Below, one piece after another: positions 1-11,699 of a DNA stretch of 64,000 nucleotides. Source of the DNA: Sisyra terminalis (taxonomy: Eukaryota > Arthropoda > Insecta > Neuroptera > Sisyridae); assembly GCA_958496175.1 (NCBI GenBank), contig OY292275.1, positions 8,308,001 to 8,372,000 of the forward strand, in the 5' to 3' direction. A program made the translations under genes and the position numbers. Position 1 is the first letter of the stretch. Each line of letters opens with the position of its first letter. The notes below the pieces were generated by a model that was given only the letters and a program-made list of their open reading frames with translations, was not told the origin of the DNA and made no database searches.

Positions 1-260
1 ACTGATCTGGGAATGTAAAGATACCCTTACAAATCTGACCACCAAAAAGAAGGTGAATTTGGGATTTAAGGGTAATAAGGGCAATAAAAGGGCTGATGCT
101 TTTGCCTGACATGGATCCAGAATACTATTCCAGGCCCATAACCAATACTTGGTGTTTAAAAATCAACCGTGAAAAAATACAAGCAGAGAATGGGCCTACA
201 AAAATCACTGCACATTATAGAAGAACACCAAGAATTGGCCAAGTAATATCTGATAAATAA
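1..260 (+). pseudogene. RNase H / C-terminal scrap of a non-LTR retrotransposon
   Basis: Pieces of the plus strand read like the RNase H domain and tail of a Jockey-order element that carries RNase H. GFKGNKGNKRADAFA (about 60-110) resembles the GIKGNEKAD active-site segment. GP-PILGV-KSTVKK (about 134-178) resembles the GPEP-LG-SK linker. HYRRTPRIGQVISDK (about 213-257) resembles the TPG-QAK segment that follows. The matches lie in different frames and are broken by stops, so this is a fossil cut off by the window edge. The similarity is from memory of the family. Confidence 0.45.
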
Positions 261-1185
261 AATTTTGTTTTCACTAATAATGATAGATGAAATAAATATA
301 TGAAATACTTTTCCAAATAGTTTCCGCCTCCGGTTTTGATTTATATTTATAATAGCTTAAAGATAAGCATTAAAAAGTTTTCTTTCGTTCAATAATTTAC
401 CTCTTGGAAACACTTGTTAATTTTTGGTGACAATACCTCCTAATAAAATGAACTCTTTAAACTCTCCTGTATATTTTATGCAATATATTTTTCTTCCTTG
501 ACATTAAATTCGTGCACCTTAAAAATCAACATTTGGGGTAGATAAGATTGATTTGTATGCATGTATTTTGTCTTTGCCAATTTTTCAATCAGCTCTTCTA
601 AGTTATGATAAGAGAGTGGAACTTAAGACTTACCATAAGTTTTGCCAATAATGAAAGGTTAAAAAAATAACCATAAGCTTATATCTTAAAAAAAATTCTT
701 TCAGAAGAAATTTGTTATGGTTTCAACTTACTAGTTTTTATTTCTTTGGCAAATAACAAGAGTTATAGTAGGTATAGACTTTTGGATCATAAAGAAAAAA
801 CCCGAAAGTTTCATAACTCTTGGTTTAATCGATTTAGACTTATTATTTTCCTAAATTTTCATCTAACACCAAAATACCAAATTTTACTATAATAACCGAA
901 CTATATTGTCACTAAATTACTATAATACCGAATAATATCACTAAATTGAATAACTAAAGCCGTGATATTTGCAATATGTAATCGAATAATGTCTCCTTTG
1001 GCTAGAGAGATGGAATCTTTAATACATTAAGAATATTTTATTACAGAATAATATTGCTCAAAAACATGGTTACAGTAAGCCATCAAAGCTTTAAATTATT
1101 CCAAGATTATTGGAATAATCACGAGATATCATTTGCGCTTTGAATTAAATGAAATTAATCAAGTAACGTATGAATAAGTCGCAAT
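261..1185. other. AT-rich DNA, no gene seen
   Basis: No coding or repeat match was recognised. One small perfect hairpin is visible at 1095-1119 (arms ATTATTCCA / TGGAATAAT). Confidence 0.6.
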
Positions 1186-1190
1186 GCAGT

Positions 1191-1400
1191 CATATTTGAT
1201 AACAGCGAACACAGTTCAATGCAAAAGGCTGATAACCAATGGGATTACAAGATTTGTAGATGTTCATTTGTTTTGATTGTTGAAATTTTGAAAATTTAAC
1301 ATAACCACTCCCAATCAATGCAATATATACGAATACGTATATGGATAGGTATATGGAATGTTTTGTACGGTGACGTCATTCATAGCCTATCGATGAATGA
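1191..1400 (+). repeat. Unnamed interspersed repeat, copy A
   Basis: This segment aligns by eye with 29604-29828 on the minus strand and, over a shorter stretch, with 48575-48712 on the plus strand. Shared landmarks in order are GCTRATARCCAATGGGATTAC, then GATGTTCATTTGTTTT, then TTGAAATTTT, then CCACTCCCA. Copies A and B also share a later part (ATACGTAT, TATGGAAYGT, GACGT-ATTCA). It has no coding capacity. The class is unknown: no terminal inverted repeats or target duplication could be fixed. Confidence 0.6.
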
Positions 1401-3069
1401 ATTATAAATTAAAGGTTTTGATTTAAAAATACATTAAAATTAGTTTCATTAATTAGAAAAATAAAAATATTAAAATTTATGGTAAACTAAATAAGTTATT
1501 TGGGATATTATTGTAACAATAATTTTTAATTAATAGAACATTGACAAAACTATATTTTAAAGAGTTAAATTCTGTATATTCCACAAATCTATCGTACTAT
1601 AATCTCAGAGTATTAAGCGATCAAAGAATCCTGGAAAGTCAAGGAATTTCATGGAAACAAGAGAAAAAGGAGGAAATTTTAAGTTCTCTGGTTTTAAGCA
1701 AAATAGGTTTTAAAAAAACATTAACTAACCTTTCATTCTTAAACATTTGGATCATTAATGTAGCTAAGTTTTTCTATGAGGCAGAAAATTAATTTATTGA
1801 TTGATCCATAAAAATTAAATAATGATAAGAATATCAATTTTTTATGAATTAGCAAATCTTAATAGATATTGAGTAATGCTTTCCTTAAACAGAAAATTTG
1901 CTTTTCCTGGATATTAGGGCACTTGACTATTTGTTTATATTTTTGGTGTACTTCAGTGATTTATTATGTTTTCTTGTTAAAAATGTATAACTTTTTATAT
2001 TCAGACAATATTGTTTACGTAAATGATTCTCTACTTCTTTATGATAATTCTCTAAAATTTTGAAAACACAAAGTTTAATTCCTATTAAAGTTTTGCGCTT
2101 AGAAAAATAATGTGTCCCAATTATCAAACTTGGTCATATTTTTGAGAACAATAAGATATGCTTTAATTTAAAAATAAAACTCTTATGAAGTTTGTGTGTA
2201 CTAATGCACCAAGAAGACTAAAGTCCTTGAAGGAAGTCATATTCGGTGGCTGACTCTTGTTTATGAGAATCAATTCATGTTTATTGATTCTCAATCTTTA
2301 ATTTTTATTTGTTTAAGAAATTTGTTTGGATTATTTAGATCTCCACACAAAGTTGTTCTTGTGCATATTCTACTGCACCTAATTGATCAGTTCACTCGAC
2401 CTGAATGATGTGTTTACTATTATGCAAGTTCCAGTTCGATAAGTAATATTGATCGGGTGTGTGTAACCAAAATATATTTCCTAACTTATGTCCAGAATTG
2501 AGTCAAAATGAACAGTAAAATTGGATATAACAACAGATTTCTCTTTAAATTTTTATATTCTGGAATTATTATAAACAATAGCTTTTCCGAAACTGAATAT
2601 TTGCTAAACATTATATATGAAGTTAATGGGTCTACACACAAACTGATGAATTCTATGTTACACTTTGGTCATAACAATTTTGTCTTTGAAGTACTTTGAT
2701 ATCTAATGCTTCTTGAAATGAAAATATCACTTTTATCGTGGACCAATAAATCATCTTCTCTGTTTCTTCTGAGGTATCATTTACGTAAGTTTCTTTTGGT
2801 AATAGCATTTGGTGAAAAAATATATTCATTGTTTTCTCTTACTTATTCAAATTGATTTGATTAGAGGTATTTGTATTAAGCTTTCAGGAACATACAAGAA
2901 AAGAATTTTATCCATAGAATTTCAACTTTTAAACGAAAGTTTTTATTAGGAAAATTTCGACGATAGGTGAAACCCAAAAAGTTATTCATTTGGAAACCAA
3001 GAAAACTTCCCGAAATCAAGAATATCTAAAATTGGGTTGTATAATAATTTTGCTACAAAAATTGGTAAT
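1401..3069. other. AT-rich DNA, no gene seen
   Basis: Open frames of 83 codons (1541-1792) and 63 codons (2508-2699) show no recognisable motif and have the AT composition of their surroundings. They are probably chance. Confidence 0.6.
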
Positions 3070-3560
3070 ATTTGTATTATAGTCGCTGGTGCCGCGTGCG
3101 GGAATAACCCGTGCATCACCTCCTATGGCTTAGAGGCGCTGGTTCTAGCCTCAACCACCGATATCTATCGAAGAACCAGAACTTGTCCAGTCTAGCAAAA
3201 TAAATAAACAAAAGCAAAGACGTACCTGAACTACCGGAAACACGCCTTTGCTGAAGTTCTCGAAAGGAGATAAAGATTTGGGATAGAAAAACTGTCGACA
3301 GCTACCGCGCCGGAGCTGGGCATTTCAGGTTTTGCCTCGAACAAGTTCAAAATGATATCAAAATCCCAATGTCTTTACTATCGTGCCGCGAATAAACAAT
3401 ATAATTCGATACCCGGATCACTATCGAAATTGTTACTAAAAAACTATATTTTTAGTTACCTATATCAAAAATTAAACGATCAGAATCAATTTCTGTTTTT
3501 GTCCACGAACGATCCAACTCTTATGAATATTACAAAAAAAATGCCTCGTGGCTGAATTAA
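3070..3560 (+). other. GC-rich segment with short ORF, possible retroelement 5' end
   Basis: The first 280 bases are far GC-richer than the flanks (for example GCTGGTGCCGCGTGCGGG near 3086). They are followed by an open frame at 3352-3555 starting MISKSQCLYYRAANKQ and ending MPRG. A GC-rich leader ahead of an ORF is the usual look of the 5' UTR and ORF1 start of a non-LTR retrotransposon. No domain is recognisable, no target duplication was found, and a host origin is equally possible. Confidence 0.25.
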
Positions 3561-3668
3561 AACGAAAAATATATGACGAAAAACAAAAATCAATAACAAT
3601 TTTTCTTCAGGTTTTAACAAGTATTTCTAAAAATTATGCGGCGCAACCAGCTGCATTGAATAGAGAGA

Positions 3669-4127
3669 TCACGAAGTAGAAATAACAGAAGAACGAACGT
3701 TGTATTACAAAGTCGTCCACAAATGAAATAACACAGTGCAGAGGGCTCTAGTGTCAATAGTATACAAGTATGAATATAAGCGCCAAAAAATGTTCATATA
3801 ATTCATAAGGGATTTATAATTTCAATGGAAAATTGTTTCCCTAAATATAAGTAGAATGAAATAATAATGAATTTATGTCACATTAAAGGTATTAAATTTC
3901 ATGAAGAACATGAATCTACGTTTTGACAATTTTAGCCTTACTTTGAATTACAATAACAAAAAAGCGAACAACCAATAACAATTCGGAACATAAAATTGGT
4001 CATGTTTCTTAGCGATAATGCGCTAATGGTGGCCAAAAAAAGAACTGCATCATGTTTGAATTTTTGAGGACACGTGAACTAACAAATTGCCTATATCGTT
4101 CGTTCTTCTGTTATTTATTCTTCGTGA
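3669..4127. mobile_element. MITE with 31-bp terminal inverted repeats
   Basis: The left end 3669-3699 and the right end 4097-4127 are inverted repeats with three mismatches. The conserved inner part is ATAACAGAAGAACGAACG. The 459-bp element has no ORF of note, so it is a non-autonomous DNA transposon. A clear target duplication was not identified, so the superfamily is open. Confidence 0.75.
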
Positions 4128-5254
4128 GGAAGATATAAAAAATAAAGAAAAACTTTTTTCCAAGAATGATCTCCTTTGTGGTAATAATTGAAATATACTT
4201 GAATATCATTTTACATGAAATAGCGTTAAATAAATAACTACACAAACTTGTACATAAACGATTGAATGAGACATATAGTAGCAATTAAATATATAAATAG
4301 TAAAAACTGAATTAAACGAGCACGTAAATCAGTTCTCTGTGTTCTTTATCACCATTATTCCACGTATTTATCAATTCCTCTTAACAAAACGACTAAGGCA
4401 ATCAGGCAGTTGCAATTCCGTTAATTACAGTTTCGAAAAAAGCGTTTTGTTTAAATATAATTTCGCTTGTGTACATAAACGAAAGAGATACAAATCTGTT
4501 ATATTACAGACATAAATTAAATAACAATGTAGTTATAACAAAATTAGCTTCATTTAAATACATCAAGTTATTATGCAGGCGTTAATTAAAGATATTAAAA
4601 AGAGATTAAATGAAATACCCCTTTAACAAAGTAAATTGAAAATTTTAAAATTGAAACAGTTTCACTTTACATAGACTAAATGCAGTGAAGTTCATATTTT
4701 ATAGAAGGAAAAATAAAATAAACTAAAATTGAAAGGTAGTTAAATGTTTCTCTTATGATGGAATATAATTTTTCAGAAGATAATTTGGTTGGGAAAAGGG
4801 CAAAGACAAATCTTGCTAAGGTAATGTTAAATATTTACTTTGTGTTTTGTTATTAAAACAAATAGGGGATGAGGTGTATCTTTATCATTAAAAAAAGCTA
4901 TGAAATCAACCCTTATGTTTCTACCCCTTGAATAAGTTCACGTGTAAACAGTATTTATAGTGTCTGAGTAATTACACGTTGAACGTATTTGAATTGAATT
5001 TTAACACCCGATAGTTAAAATTGGTTATAAATTAAAGAAGTAAATCCCCCATTTCCAGAGACAATCTTTCTTTTGCTCTGTTATTTTAGTTTATGATACA
5101 GTGAGGTGTTAATAGTTAATGAAATGTTAATGAGAAACTAACTAAAGAAAGTGTCGAAATAGTCTCGTACGTAAATATATAGAGAGACGGACGGATGGAG
5201 AAGATTGCAGATAAATATAAAATAATTATGGAAAGCAAGAGCAATGTAATTTTG
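4128..5254. other. AT-rich DNA, no gene seen
   Basis: No repeat, ORF or RNA was recognised between the MITE and the GC-richer island. Confidence 0.6.
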
Positions 5255-5545
5255 TGAAGTAAATCTGCACCGTTCTCGGAGAAAATCCCAACGCGGCACT
5301 TGAGCGAATGCTGCTCCCCCTATTCGTCCCCCAACATTGTACTTATCCCGTTATCCCGACCGGCTCCGGGTCCGTCTTCATTTTCGCCCACCGCCAACAT
5401 CAGCCGTTTGTTTTAACGAGACGGTTATGTTTATTACGACGCCGCATTAACAAAATCTAATTACTCCACTTCATTATATGGTTACCTCACGTAAATAATA
5501 TCAAACGGGAGGCCGAGAAGTGAATTCAGAAAATAAGGGGGCCAA
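5255..5545. other. GC-richer unique island
   Basis: About 290 bases of clearly higher GC content with balanced composition (CGACCGGCTCCGGGTCCG near 5358), ending in a stretch with homeodomain-like TAAT cores (near 5460-5500). It has no long ORF and no copies elsewhere in the window. It is a candidate host regulatory element or a small non-coding exon, on composition only. Confidence 0.25.
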
Positions 5546-5749
5546 AGGTAAAACTACTCCAATTAACACTTACATTTTGGTTGGGGAACAGTACTCGTTA
5601 TCAAAAGTCCTTTTTGAATTGAAAACACACTCGTAAACATGGCCGCGTTTTTATCTAGATAATTTTTTTATTCAACACCTCAGGTTTTTTTCAATTTAAA
5701 TAAATTATTCTTTGGGACCATCTATTTCAATTTGTTAGCTCTTTAGTGC

Positions 5750-5938
5750 GGTTGTTTACGTTATATCATGGCGATAACAAGTGGTAAATTCAAAGCGGAA
5801 TATCATCAAGATAAAGTACAAGATAATTGACTTAAATCTGAAATCAATTATTTTCAAAATGGTAAATTTTCACGGAACACCATCCCATTACTCCCGAGGG
5901 AATATTATTTGATACAAGGTGCGTTTCGAAATAAACCA
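5750..5938. mobile_element. Short MITE, copy 1 of a two-copy family
   Basis: A core of about 65 bases (GAATATCAT-AAGATAAAGTA, TGACTTAAATCT, AAATCAATTATTTT) recurs at 8368-8440. The right end here is TTTGATACAAGGTGCGTTTC. It is nearly the inverse of the left end of copy 2 (GAACGCACCCTGTATCAAA at 8332), so the family has terminal inverted repeats of this sequence. The left end is eroded in this copy. Confidence 0.6.
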
Positions 5939-6189
5939 ATGCTTGTTTGAAACAAACTTTGCAGTACTAACACTGGGGACATTTTGTGGAGTTTAAAAGA
6001 AAATTTTATGCAGTTTTTTTCTTGAATTTTACCTGTTAAAAAAGAACTGCACAAAATGTGATGAGAACTACACATTATGTGCATTTAATCAAATTACTTA
6101 ATAAAAATTATGAAGTCAAGAGAAATGTTTAAGCATTTAACTATATTTTGCTATAAATTTATAATACTTTCATAAGCTAAAAGTTTAAT

Positions 6190-7545
6190 TTTTCCTAGAT
6201 AATCGGACGAAATTTCACAACCCACATATTAAGAAGCTAATGTTCTACTTCGTTAATAACAATGTCTTTGAGCCATCTGTATAATCAACTAGAATCGAAA
6301 TTAAGTCTTAAACTCCTTTCGGATACGATCTAGTTACTGGACGAATGCAAAGGGAATATAGAATTATATAGAAAAAATTATATTAAATAATATATTATAA
6401 GAATTATATTATAAGAAATATACAGAAAAGGAGTAGTTTATGTAACGCAAATATTTAATGCAGTGCTTTGAATCAGATACTATCCAATTCAATGAAAAAT
6501 AGCGCAAACTACAATGGTTCAAAAACCAGGAAAACTGCCAAAAATTTTTTTGTAAACCCATAATTTTACTAAGTGCTAGTACTAAATCAAACATTTGAAA
6601 GGGCCTTACTAACAAGAATACAAATAACGATTAACAATTCTACTCTTTTCGACCACCAATTTGGTTTTAAACAGAGCCACTTAACTATCGAATAGGTGCG
6701 CAGGATAGTGGAAATCATAAGCAATTCTTTTGAAGAAATAAAATATTGCATATCCGCAGCTTTTTTTAACGTTGTCCAAGCTCTCGAAAAGTCATGGTGT
6801 CTTATATAAAATATTACACTATTTACCTGAGGAATATTTTTTTCTCTTCAAATCGTACCAACATGATAAACTATTTCAAATAAGAGTTAGAAATACATTC
6901 ACTAACCCTCGACGAATTAGAGTTGGAATACGAATAACGTACTAAGGACAATATCACTCTTTATTTACATAGCCAATATGCCTACATTATACGACTCCCA
7001 TATAACTACATTTGCAGAAGATACAGTCATCGGAAAATATATCAATATTATCTTTACAATGACATCTATACAATGATACCACAATGTGATGAAGTATGTC
7101 AGTCTGAACGTATGGGGTACAACTTTGGGGAACAACTTCAAATTTGGGCATCATCATAGTTATTTTTCAAGTGCCGTGGTACATAAATAATGGTCACACA
7201 CACGAAGATCTGCAAATAAGAATGGTGAAGAAAGAGATCGAAAAATTGAATTCCAAATACCTATAGAAATTGCAGAACCACCCCAACTCCCTGGCACTGA
7301 ACCTACTCGACAATAACAATGCGACAAAAAGATTATAGAAATGGGCAATCTTGGATTTCCTTAATAGAATAAAGCATTAATAAATAGCGCCAGAGTTTAG
7401 CATCACAATATAGAAAATAATCCTCTGAACTTATCTCCCCAATAGAATAATAACTCGGCCCACTTACAATTTGAGAAAAAATAAGTCATAAACTTCGTTT
7501 ACCTACCTTTACTTACTAACTTATTGATTAAAAAGTGTGTAAAAT
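6190..7545 (+). pseudogene. Decayed Jockey-clade non-LTR retrotransposon (ORF2 and 3' UTR)
   Basis: Scattered frames on the plus strand follow the Jockey reverse transcriptase in order. GYDLVTGRM lies at 6321. FNAVL and MVQKPGK follow at about 6450-6530. HQFGFKQSHLTIE (6655) and SAAFFNVVQALEKSW (6756) come next, then DKLFQIRVRN (about 6862). MPTLYDSHITTFAEDT (6978-7025) is the catalytic block, normally FADDT. The C-terminal part HEDLQIRMVKKEIEKLNSKYL, LALNLLDNNNATKRL and ILDFLNRIKH runs to about 7375. The stretch between the catalytic block and the C-terminal domain is deleted, and stops and frameshifts are frequent. A 3' UTR-like tail follows to about 7545. Long dead. The element belongs to a different lineage from the other Jockey pieces in this window. 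Confidence 0.85.
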
Positions 7546-7859
7546 GAATCGTATTTACTCTATAATTAAGATAAGTTTTTATGATAGCGGTGAAGGCCAA
7601 AATAATGACTAACATAGTTATTGGAATAATTTTTGATAACTATTTAAAACTCATTAAAGTCATCTAATTCTCCACTAAAATTAGGCAATATAGAATTTGA
7701 TAAGTTTAAAATATTAAGTATTCTTATTTTGATCTAATATTTGAACTTCCAAAAAGTATTTTAAAAATTTTTGGTGCATTACTAGATTGATTGGACTTTC
7801 ATTCAAGAAGTCATCACAAAGTCTAAAAGAAATGAGGTATAACTTGATGGATTCAAGGC
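7546..7859. other. AT-rich DNA, no gene seen
   Basis: Nothing recognisable between the Jockey tail and the mariner scrap. Confidence 0.55.
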
Positions 7860-8085
7860 AACGTGGAAATCATGCATCAAAGTACAAATTGGTTATGCTT
7901 TAGGTGCTCATAGTCCTAAAATAAAGTAGTAAACAGCTCAAGTCTTATGTTTTTGGTGATTTGAAGGATATTATCCATTTAAAATTTATTCCACCTGGCC
8001 AAAAAAATAGAGCCGATTTTTCTTGGTGGTGTATCCACTTAAGATTAATTCTATGACTAAAAGTTGGTTTTTCACCAGCCACTTA
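7860..8085 (+). pseudogene. Mariner-type transposase remnant
   Basis: SYVFGDLKDIIHLKFIPPGQ (about 7942-8001) matches the mariner transposase block that normally reads WWD-GI-YYELL-PGQ, around the second catalytic aspartate. LVFHQ about 60 bases further on resembles the VFHQDNARPH block but lacks the DNAR part. Upstream (7868-7910) NHASKYKLVML resembles the PNIH-KKVML block. Stops and frame changes make it non-functional, and the terminal repeats were not found. Confidence 0.5.
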
Positions 8086-8330
8086 AGTCACAGCATTAAT
8101 TTGATACAGGAACATTCTTATTATTTGTTCAGAAAATTGCATTTGCTAGTTAAAAAGAAGGCCGTCTATATGTCTAAGCCTGTACCAATATTCTGAAGAA
8201 TATTTATTGAAGTGAACTAAAAACTAATCCTTGACCATTCAATTTGTTAGATTGGTGAAAGTTTTGAAGTGAAGACTTTTGTTAGATAAATGAAGTGATG
8301 TTTCCATTTTCAAAAGTTTGACGCCTTTTC

Positions 8331-8510
8331 TAGAACGCACCCTGTATCAAAGTGATAAAAAGTATAAAATTCACGACGAATATCATAAAGATAAAGTACA
8401 AAATGGGTGACTTAAATCTAAAATCAATTATTTTGCAAAGAACTAGATTAGTTTTTACTCGATGAATCAATGGGTGGTTCTCGAGGGAGCATTGAATAAT
8501 CCATGAAAAA
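8331..8510. mobile_element. Short MITE, copy 2
   Basis: It begins with the inverted-repeat end GAACGCACCCTGTATCAAA and carries the same core as 5796-5860. Both copies then show a CGAGGGARTATT-like block (CTCGAGGGAGCATTG near 8479). The right terminal repeat is not recognisable in this copy. Confidence 0.55.
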
Positions 8511-9284
8511 TGCCATCAAAAAATTTGTCTTGGTTTTTCCACCGATTTTTTTTCGAATGCCTTTCACGCTTAATTAGAGTAATGACTCTAGTGGATGCAA
8601 TCCAAAATAAACACGAGAAACTCGTGTTTTATATAATTAAGTGAAGGAAAACAAACGAGCTTGTGGTAACGGTGTAATTAATAAAAATTTTATAAAATCC
8701 AAAACGAATATTTTTATGATTATTTTTCATATATAGTTTTAAGCGGGTAATTGCAATGAAGTTTGAAAAAAAAAATAAACATAATCGAATGCTTACTAGA
8801 CCATACACTGGTGTTTTGCACACAAGTTATTGAGAGGATTTTTTTTTTTAATAAAAATTAAATCGAATTTTTGCATTAAAAACACATTTCAATGAAATAA
8901 ATTATCCGTGCACACATAAATGTTGGGATTTTTTGCTTTCGAATTTACGAGAAAATTTATTTAATTAAATCTAACCAAAAGTATTTTTCCATGGTTTAAT
9001 TTAAACGCGTGTTTATTGAATATTCATTGTTTATGGATTTGTACAAGTGATATATGGGTGGAACGTTATCGGGAATCGTTAGAAAATAAATGCGAGCATG
9101 TGTTTGGAACATTAAATTTTTTTGGTTTCATTAATCAATATCGATGGTATTGAGCTGGATTGAGTTAAAACGAGAGGAAAACGTAAATGGTTCGAGTTGA
9201 TTTTTTTGCAGTAATAAGAGGTGAAAAGAATGAGAAATAGGTGAAGTCATATGAAATATTTAGATAGTATTGAATTGTGATAAC
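8511..9284. other. AT-rich DNA, no gene seen
   Basis: Long A/T runs. A 64-codon minus-strand frame (8629-8823) has no motif. Confidence 0.55.
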
Positions 9285-9695
9285 TTGGCGCAGACGAGAT
9301 CAATACGGACGTAAATTCCCTTCATGTCAGTCTGTACGGGGTCGCGCACACGAATCAAACCAAATATCAAATGCAACCGTCAACGGAAAACTGAAATGCA
9401 ACCAACGGCAAAAGTACAGACCTTACCATTCATTGTAGGCAGCAATAATAGATAGAAATTTGTGGCATATTGAAATTGGAGGTAAATGAAAATGGAAACG
9501 GGTGAGTTTTCTCTATCGAAATCACGACCGTCTCGTACAGTTGCAGTCGGCGGAGCTTTGGGGAGCTTTGGGGAATGGGGTGAATTGTGGGCAAATGATT
9601 GACAGATGGTGGCTCTCTCACGTTTACTGTAACGATTGTTATTGTTATGGGATGCGATTGAGGTTGTAGTCACAGATGAATTTAACTTTGTCAAT
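9285..9695. other. GC-richer unique island
   Basis: A segment of balanced composition in AT-rich surroundings (GTACGGGGTCGCGCACACG near 9335). A 107-codon minus-strand frame (9380-9703) crosses it. Its translation is rich in Asn, Ser, Thr and Pro with a hydrophobic end and matches nothing I know. It may be a regulatory island or an untranslated exon. Confidence 0.25.
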
Positions 9696-9700
9696 CGAAA

Positions 9701-10085
9701 CATTTCCGTTTTTTAATCAGTCTTATGAATTTCGGATATCAGATTTGAAATAAAATGTTTGCTTTTCCCAACTAAAAGCAATTAATAAAAAATGCATTTT
9801 AGGCTTACTAAAAAAGTAAAACTTGAAACAAATATATTAAAACACTTAACTCATTTTACACAAACTTTATTTTTTGTTTTGTTTATTTGCACCATCTGCT
9901 TCTTGGCAATAATTGCAATGTGTCACACTTTCAACACTCGTGCGTTAGTTGTGTCCATTGACACAATTAAAATTAAAAATTATAGTAGCTTAATAGTAAT
10001 ATTTTTCTAGTATTATAATAGTATTAATAGTATTCTTAAATAAAGTGACAGTAACAAATAACAACAAATAGTAGTAAGGGTCATC
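9701..10085. other. AT-rich DNA, no gene seen
   Basis: May include the AT-rich 3' tail of the minus-strand Jockey fragment (AATAGTATT repeats at 10005-10050). A 72-codon plus-strand frame (9792-10010) is hydrophobic and unrecognised. Confidence 0.5.
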
Positions 10086-10415
10086 TCAGTCAGGGTGCAT
10101 ATTACTTAAATCGGTCTGTCAGGTCGAGTATGGCCACTCTTTTGAGACGCTTTACATCCCCACTGTTATCCAGTAGATTCAAGGTGAGGTAGTTTGGGTG
10201 ATCATTGAGTCTAGCTTGATGGGCCCGTGATCTCTGAGTGATCACTTCTTTTACCTGTAGGTCGTCGTGGATTCTTACATTATTTATGTACCATGGTGCA
10301 CCAATTATTGCCCGCAGAACCTTGGACTGGAATCTTTGAATTATTTCCACGTTTGAGTTAGATGCTGTGCCCTAAAGTTCCACTCCATAGGTCCAAATTG
10401 GTTTCATTATTGATC
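10086..10415 (-). pseudogene. Jockey-clade ORF2 C-terminal fragment
   Basis: The minus strand reads MKPIWTYGVEL, then a stop where the family has Trp, then GTASNSNVEIIQRFQ and the 82-codon open stretch SKVLRAIIGAPWYINN, VKEVITQRSR, LDNSGDVKRLKRVAILDL. This is the conserved C-terminal domain of Jockey ORF2 (family form KPIWTYGIQLWGTASNSN, APWY, LLDN, RLKR). The TGG-to-TAG change disables it. The 3' end of the ORF is at 10102. The copy is 5'-truncated, as non-LTR insertions usually are. Confidence 0.9.
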
Positions 10416-10944
10416 ACACAAACTTAAAAAAACTTTTTTGAATTCTAATTTCGATAATGTTATCAGAAGTCGTTCGGTCTCAGCACACAATTGTGTTGGT
10501 GACTTGGTCTAATAATTCATGACTTGTTTACTTCGTATTCCTGAGAATGCGGATAGTACCAGGTTTATGGAGTTTTTCTTCATTTTTTTTTCAATTAAGT
10601 TGAAGAACAGTTTTAGGATAGTTGTAAAAATTTTATTCCAAATTTTGATCTTTATATGTTGTTTGTACTTAATATCATATGGATTGAATTTTCACTGCAA
10701 GAACCATTTTTTTAGTGATAAAAATTGGTGGGAAAAATTGCAATTATGATTTAAATAATAAGCATGCATTTCGTTACACAATGCATTATTTTAAACAAAT
10801 TTTAAGGCAAGTGAAAAGAGTTGATTAAAACTTAACACAATTATTTAAGTATTATGATCTCAGAAACATTCAACATAGACTTAAAATCAAAACCCCAAAA
10901 AAATAGCATTTTCAGATTCAACACCTAAGCTTTACGGAATTAAT
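10416..10944. other. AT-rich DNA, no gene seen
   Basis: A 76-codon frame (10519-10749) is Phe/Ile-rich from T runs. No similarity is recognised. Confidence 0.5.
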
Positions 10945-11070
10945 TGGATTTTTTTTACATCGTTTGTCGCACGATCTGCACGGTGGTGCAATAAGTGCAT
11001 ATGAATTCGTAAATTTCTTGAATGAATTTATTTCAGTAGACTAATTCATAGTAATGGTTTTTTCTTATGG
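10945..11070 (-). repeat. Jockey 3' UTR-like remnant
   Basis: It aligns by eye with 15640-15750, the stretch just beyond the minus-strand Jockey ORF that ends near 15757. Shared blocks are TGCAATAAGTGCAT, then TGAAT, then TTCAGYAGAMTAATYCATA and TAGTAAT. So it is probably the 3' end of a second copy of that family with its ORF lost. Confidence 0.5.
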
Positions 11071-11289
11071 CATTTCTGGTAACGTTCTTTTGGGCGATTA
11101 TTTTATAATATAATTAAACTTACATAGTTTAAAAATAAAATATTTAGATAAGCTGAAACAACAAACAATTCACCAATTTGTAATTATCAACTTTAGGAAG
11201 ACCTATTGGGGTACTAAAAGAAGAAAACCTATAAAATTATTGATAAAACCATAAACTCCGTTATGATTATTTTTGATCTTAAAAATTAA

Positions 11290-11690
11290 TTTGGACTTCC
11301 CCTCGATAAAACACGTACTTGGCGAGCTCATATAGCCATAAAGAGAACTCAAACATTTTAGAGGTTTTAACAGCTATACTGGATTTTGGGAAGGAATCCG
11401 TATTATCATTGGAAAATAAACTACTCCTATACAAAACCATGTACGGATATGGAGCTATGGGATTAAATTGTGGACTTGTGCCAGCGAATCAAGGACATCA
11501 ATAATGCAAATATTGCCAGACCAAAATTTTACGAGCGATCACTGATGGTTTGTTACCAACAATACGTTGCGAAAGACCTGCACATAAGTCCGATTTCACT
11601 CGTGGTTAACAAAGAAGTGAAGATTATTTCATAAGGCTAATGCAGAACCAACAGAAGACTGAAGTCAAAGAGAACAAACTAGTTGAGATC
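11290..11690 (+). pseudogene. Jockey-clade ORF2 C-terminal fragment
   Basis: Plus-strand pieces in shifting frames follow the Jockey tail. GLPLDKTRTWRAHIAIKRTQ starts near 11296. QLYWILGRN and LENKLLLYKTM lie at 11370-11445 and LWGLNCGL near 11455. KILRAITD or FYERSLMVC sits near 11520. AKDLHISP at 11572 precedes VNKEVKIIS, and NRRLKSKRTN lies at 11648-11680. These match the LDRRLTW, LYWLLGR, ENKLLLYKT, DLQI, VKEEI and RRLKR blocks of the family. At least three frameshifts are needed to read through. No intact protein. Confidence 0.8.
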
Positions 11691-11699
11691 AAATCAACA

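Noticed and set aside
7160..7348. 62-codon minus-strand frame
   Set aside because: Antisense shadow of the Jockey C-terminal domain on the plus strand.
9380..9703. 107-codon minus-strand open frame rich in Asn and Ser
   Set aside because: No family resemblance. It follows from a GC-richer island with few stop codons rather than from coding signal.
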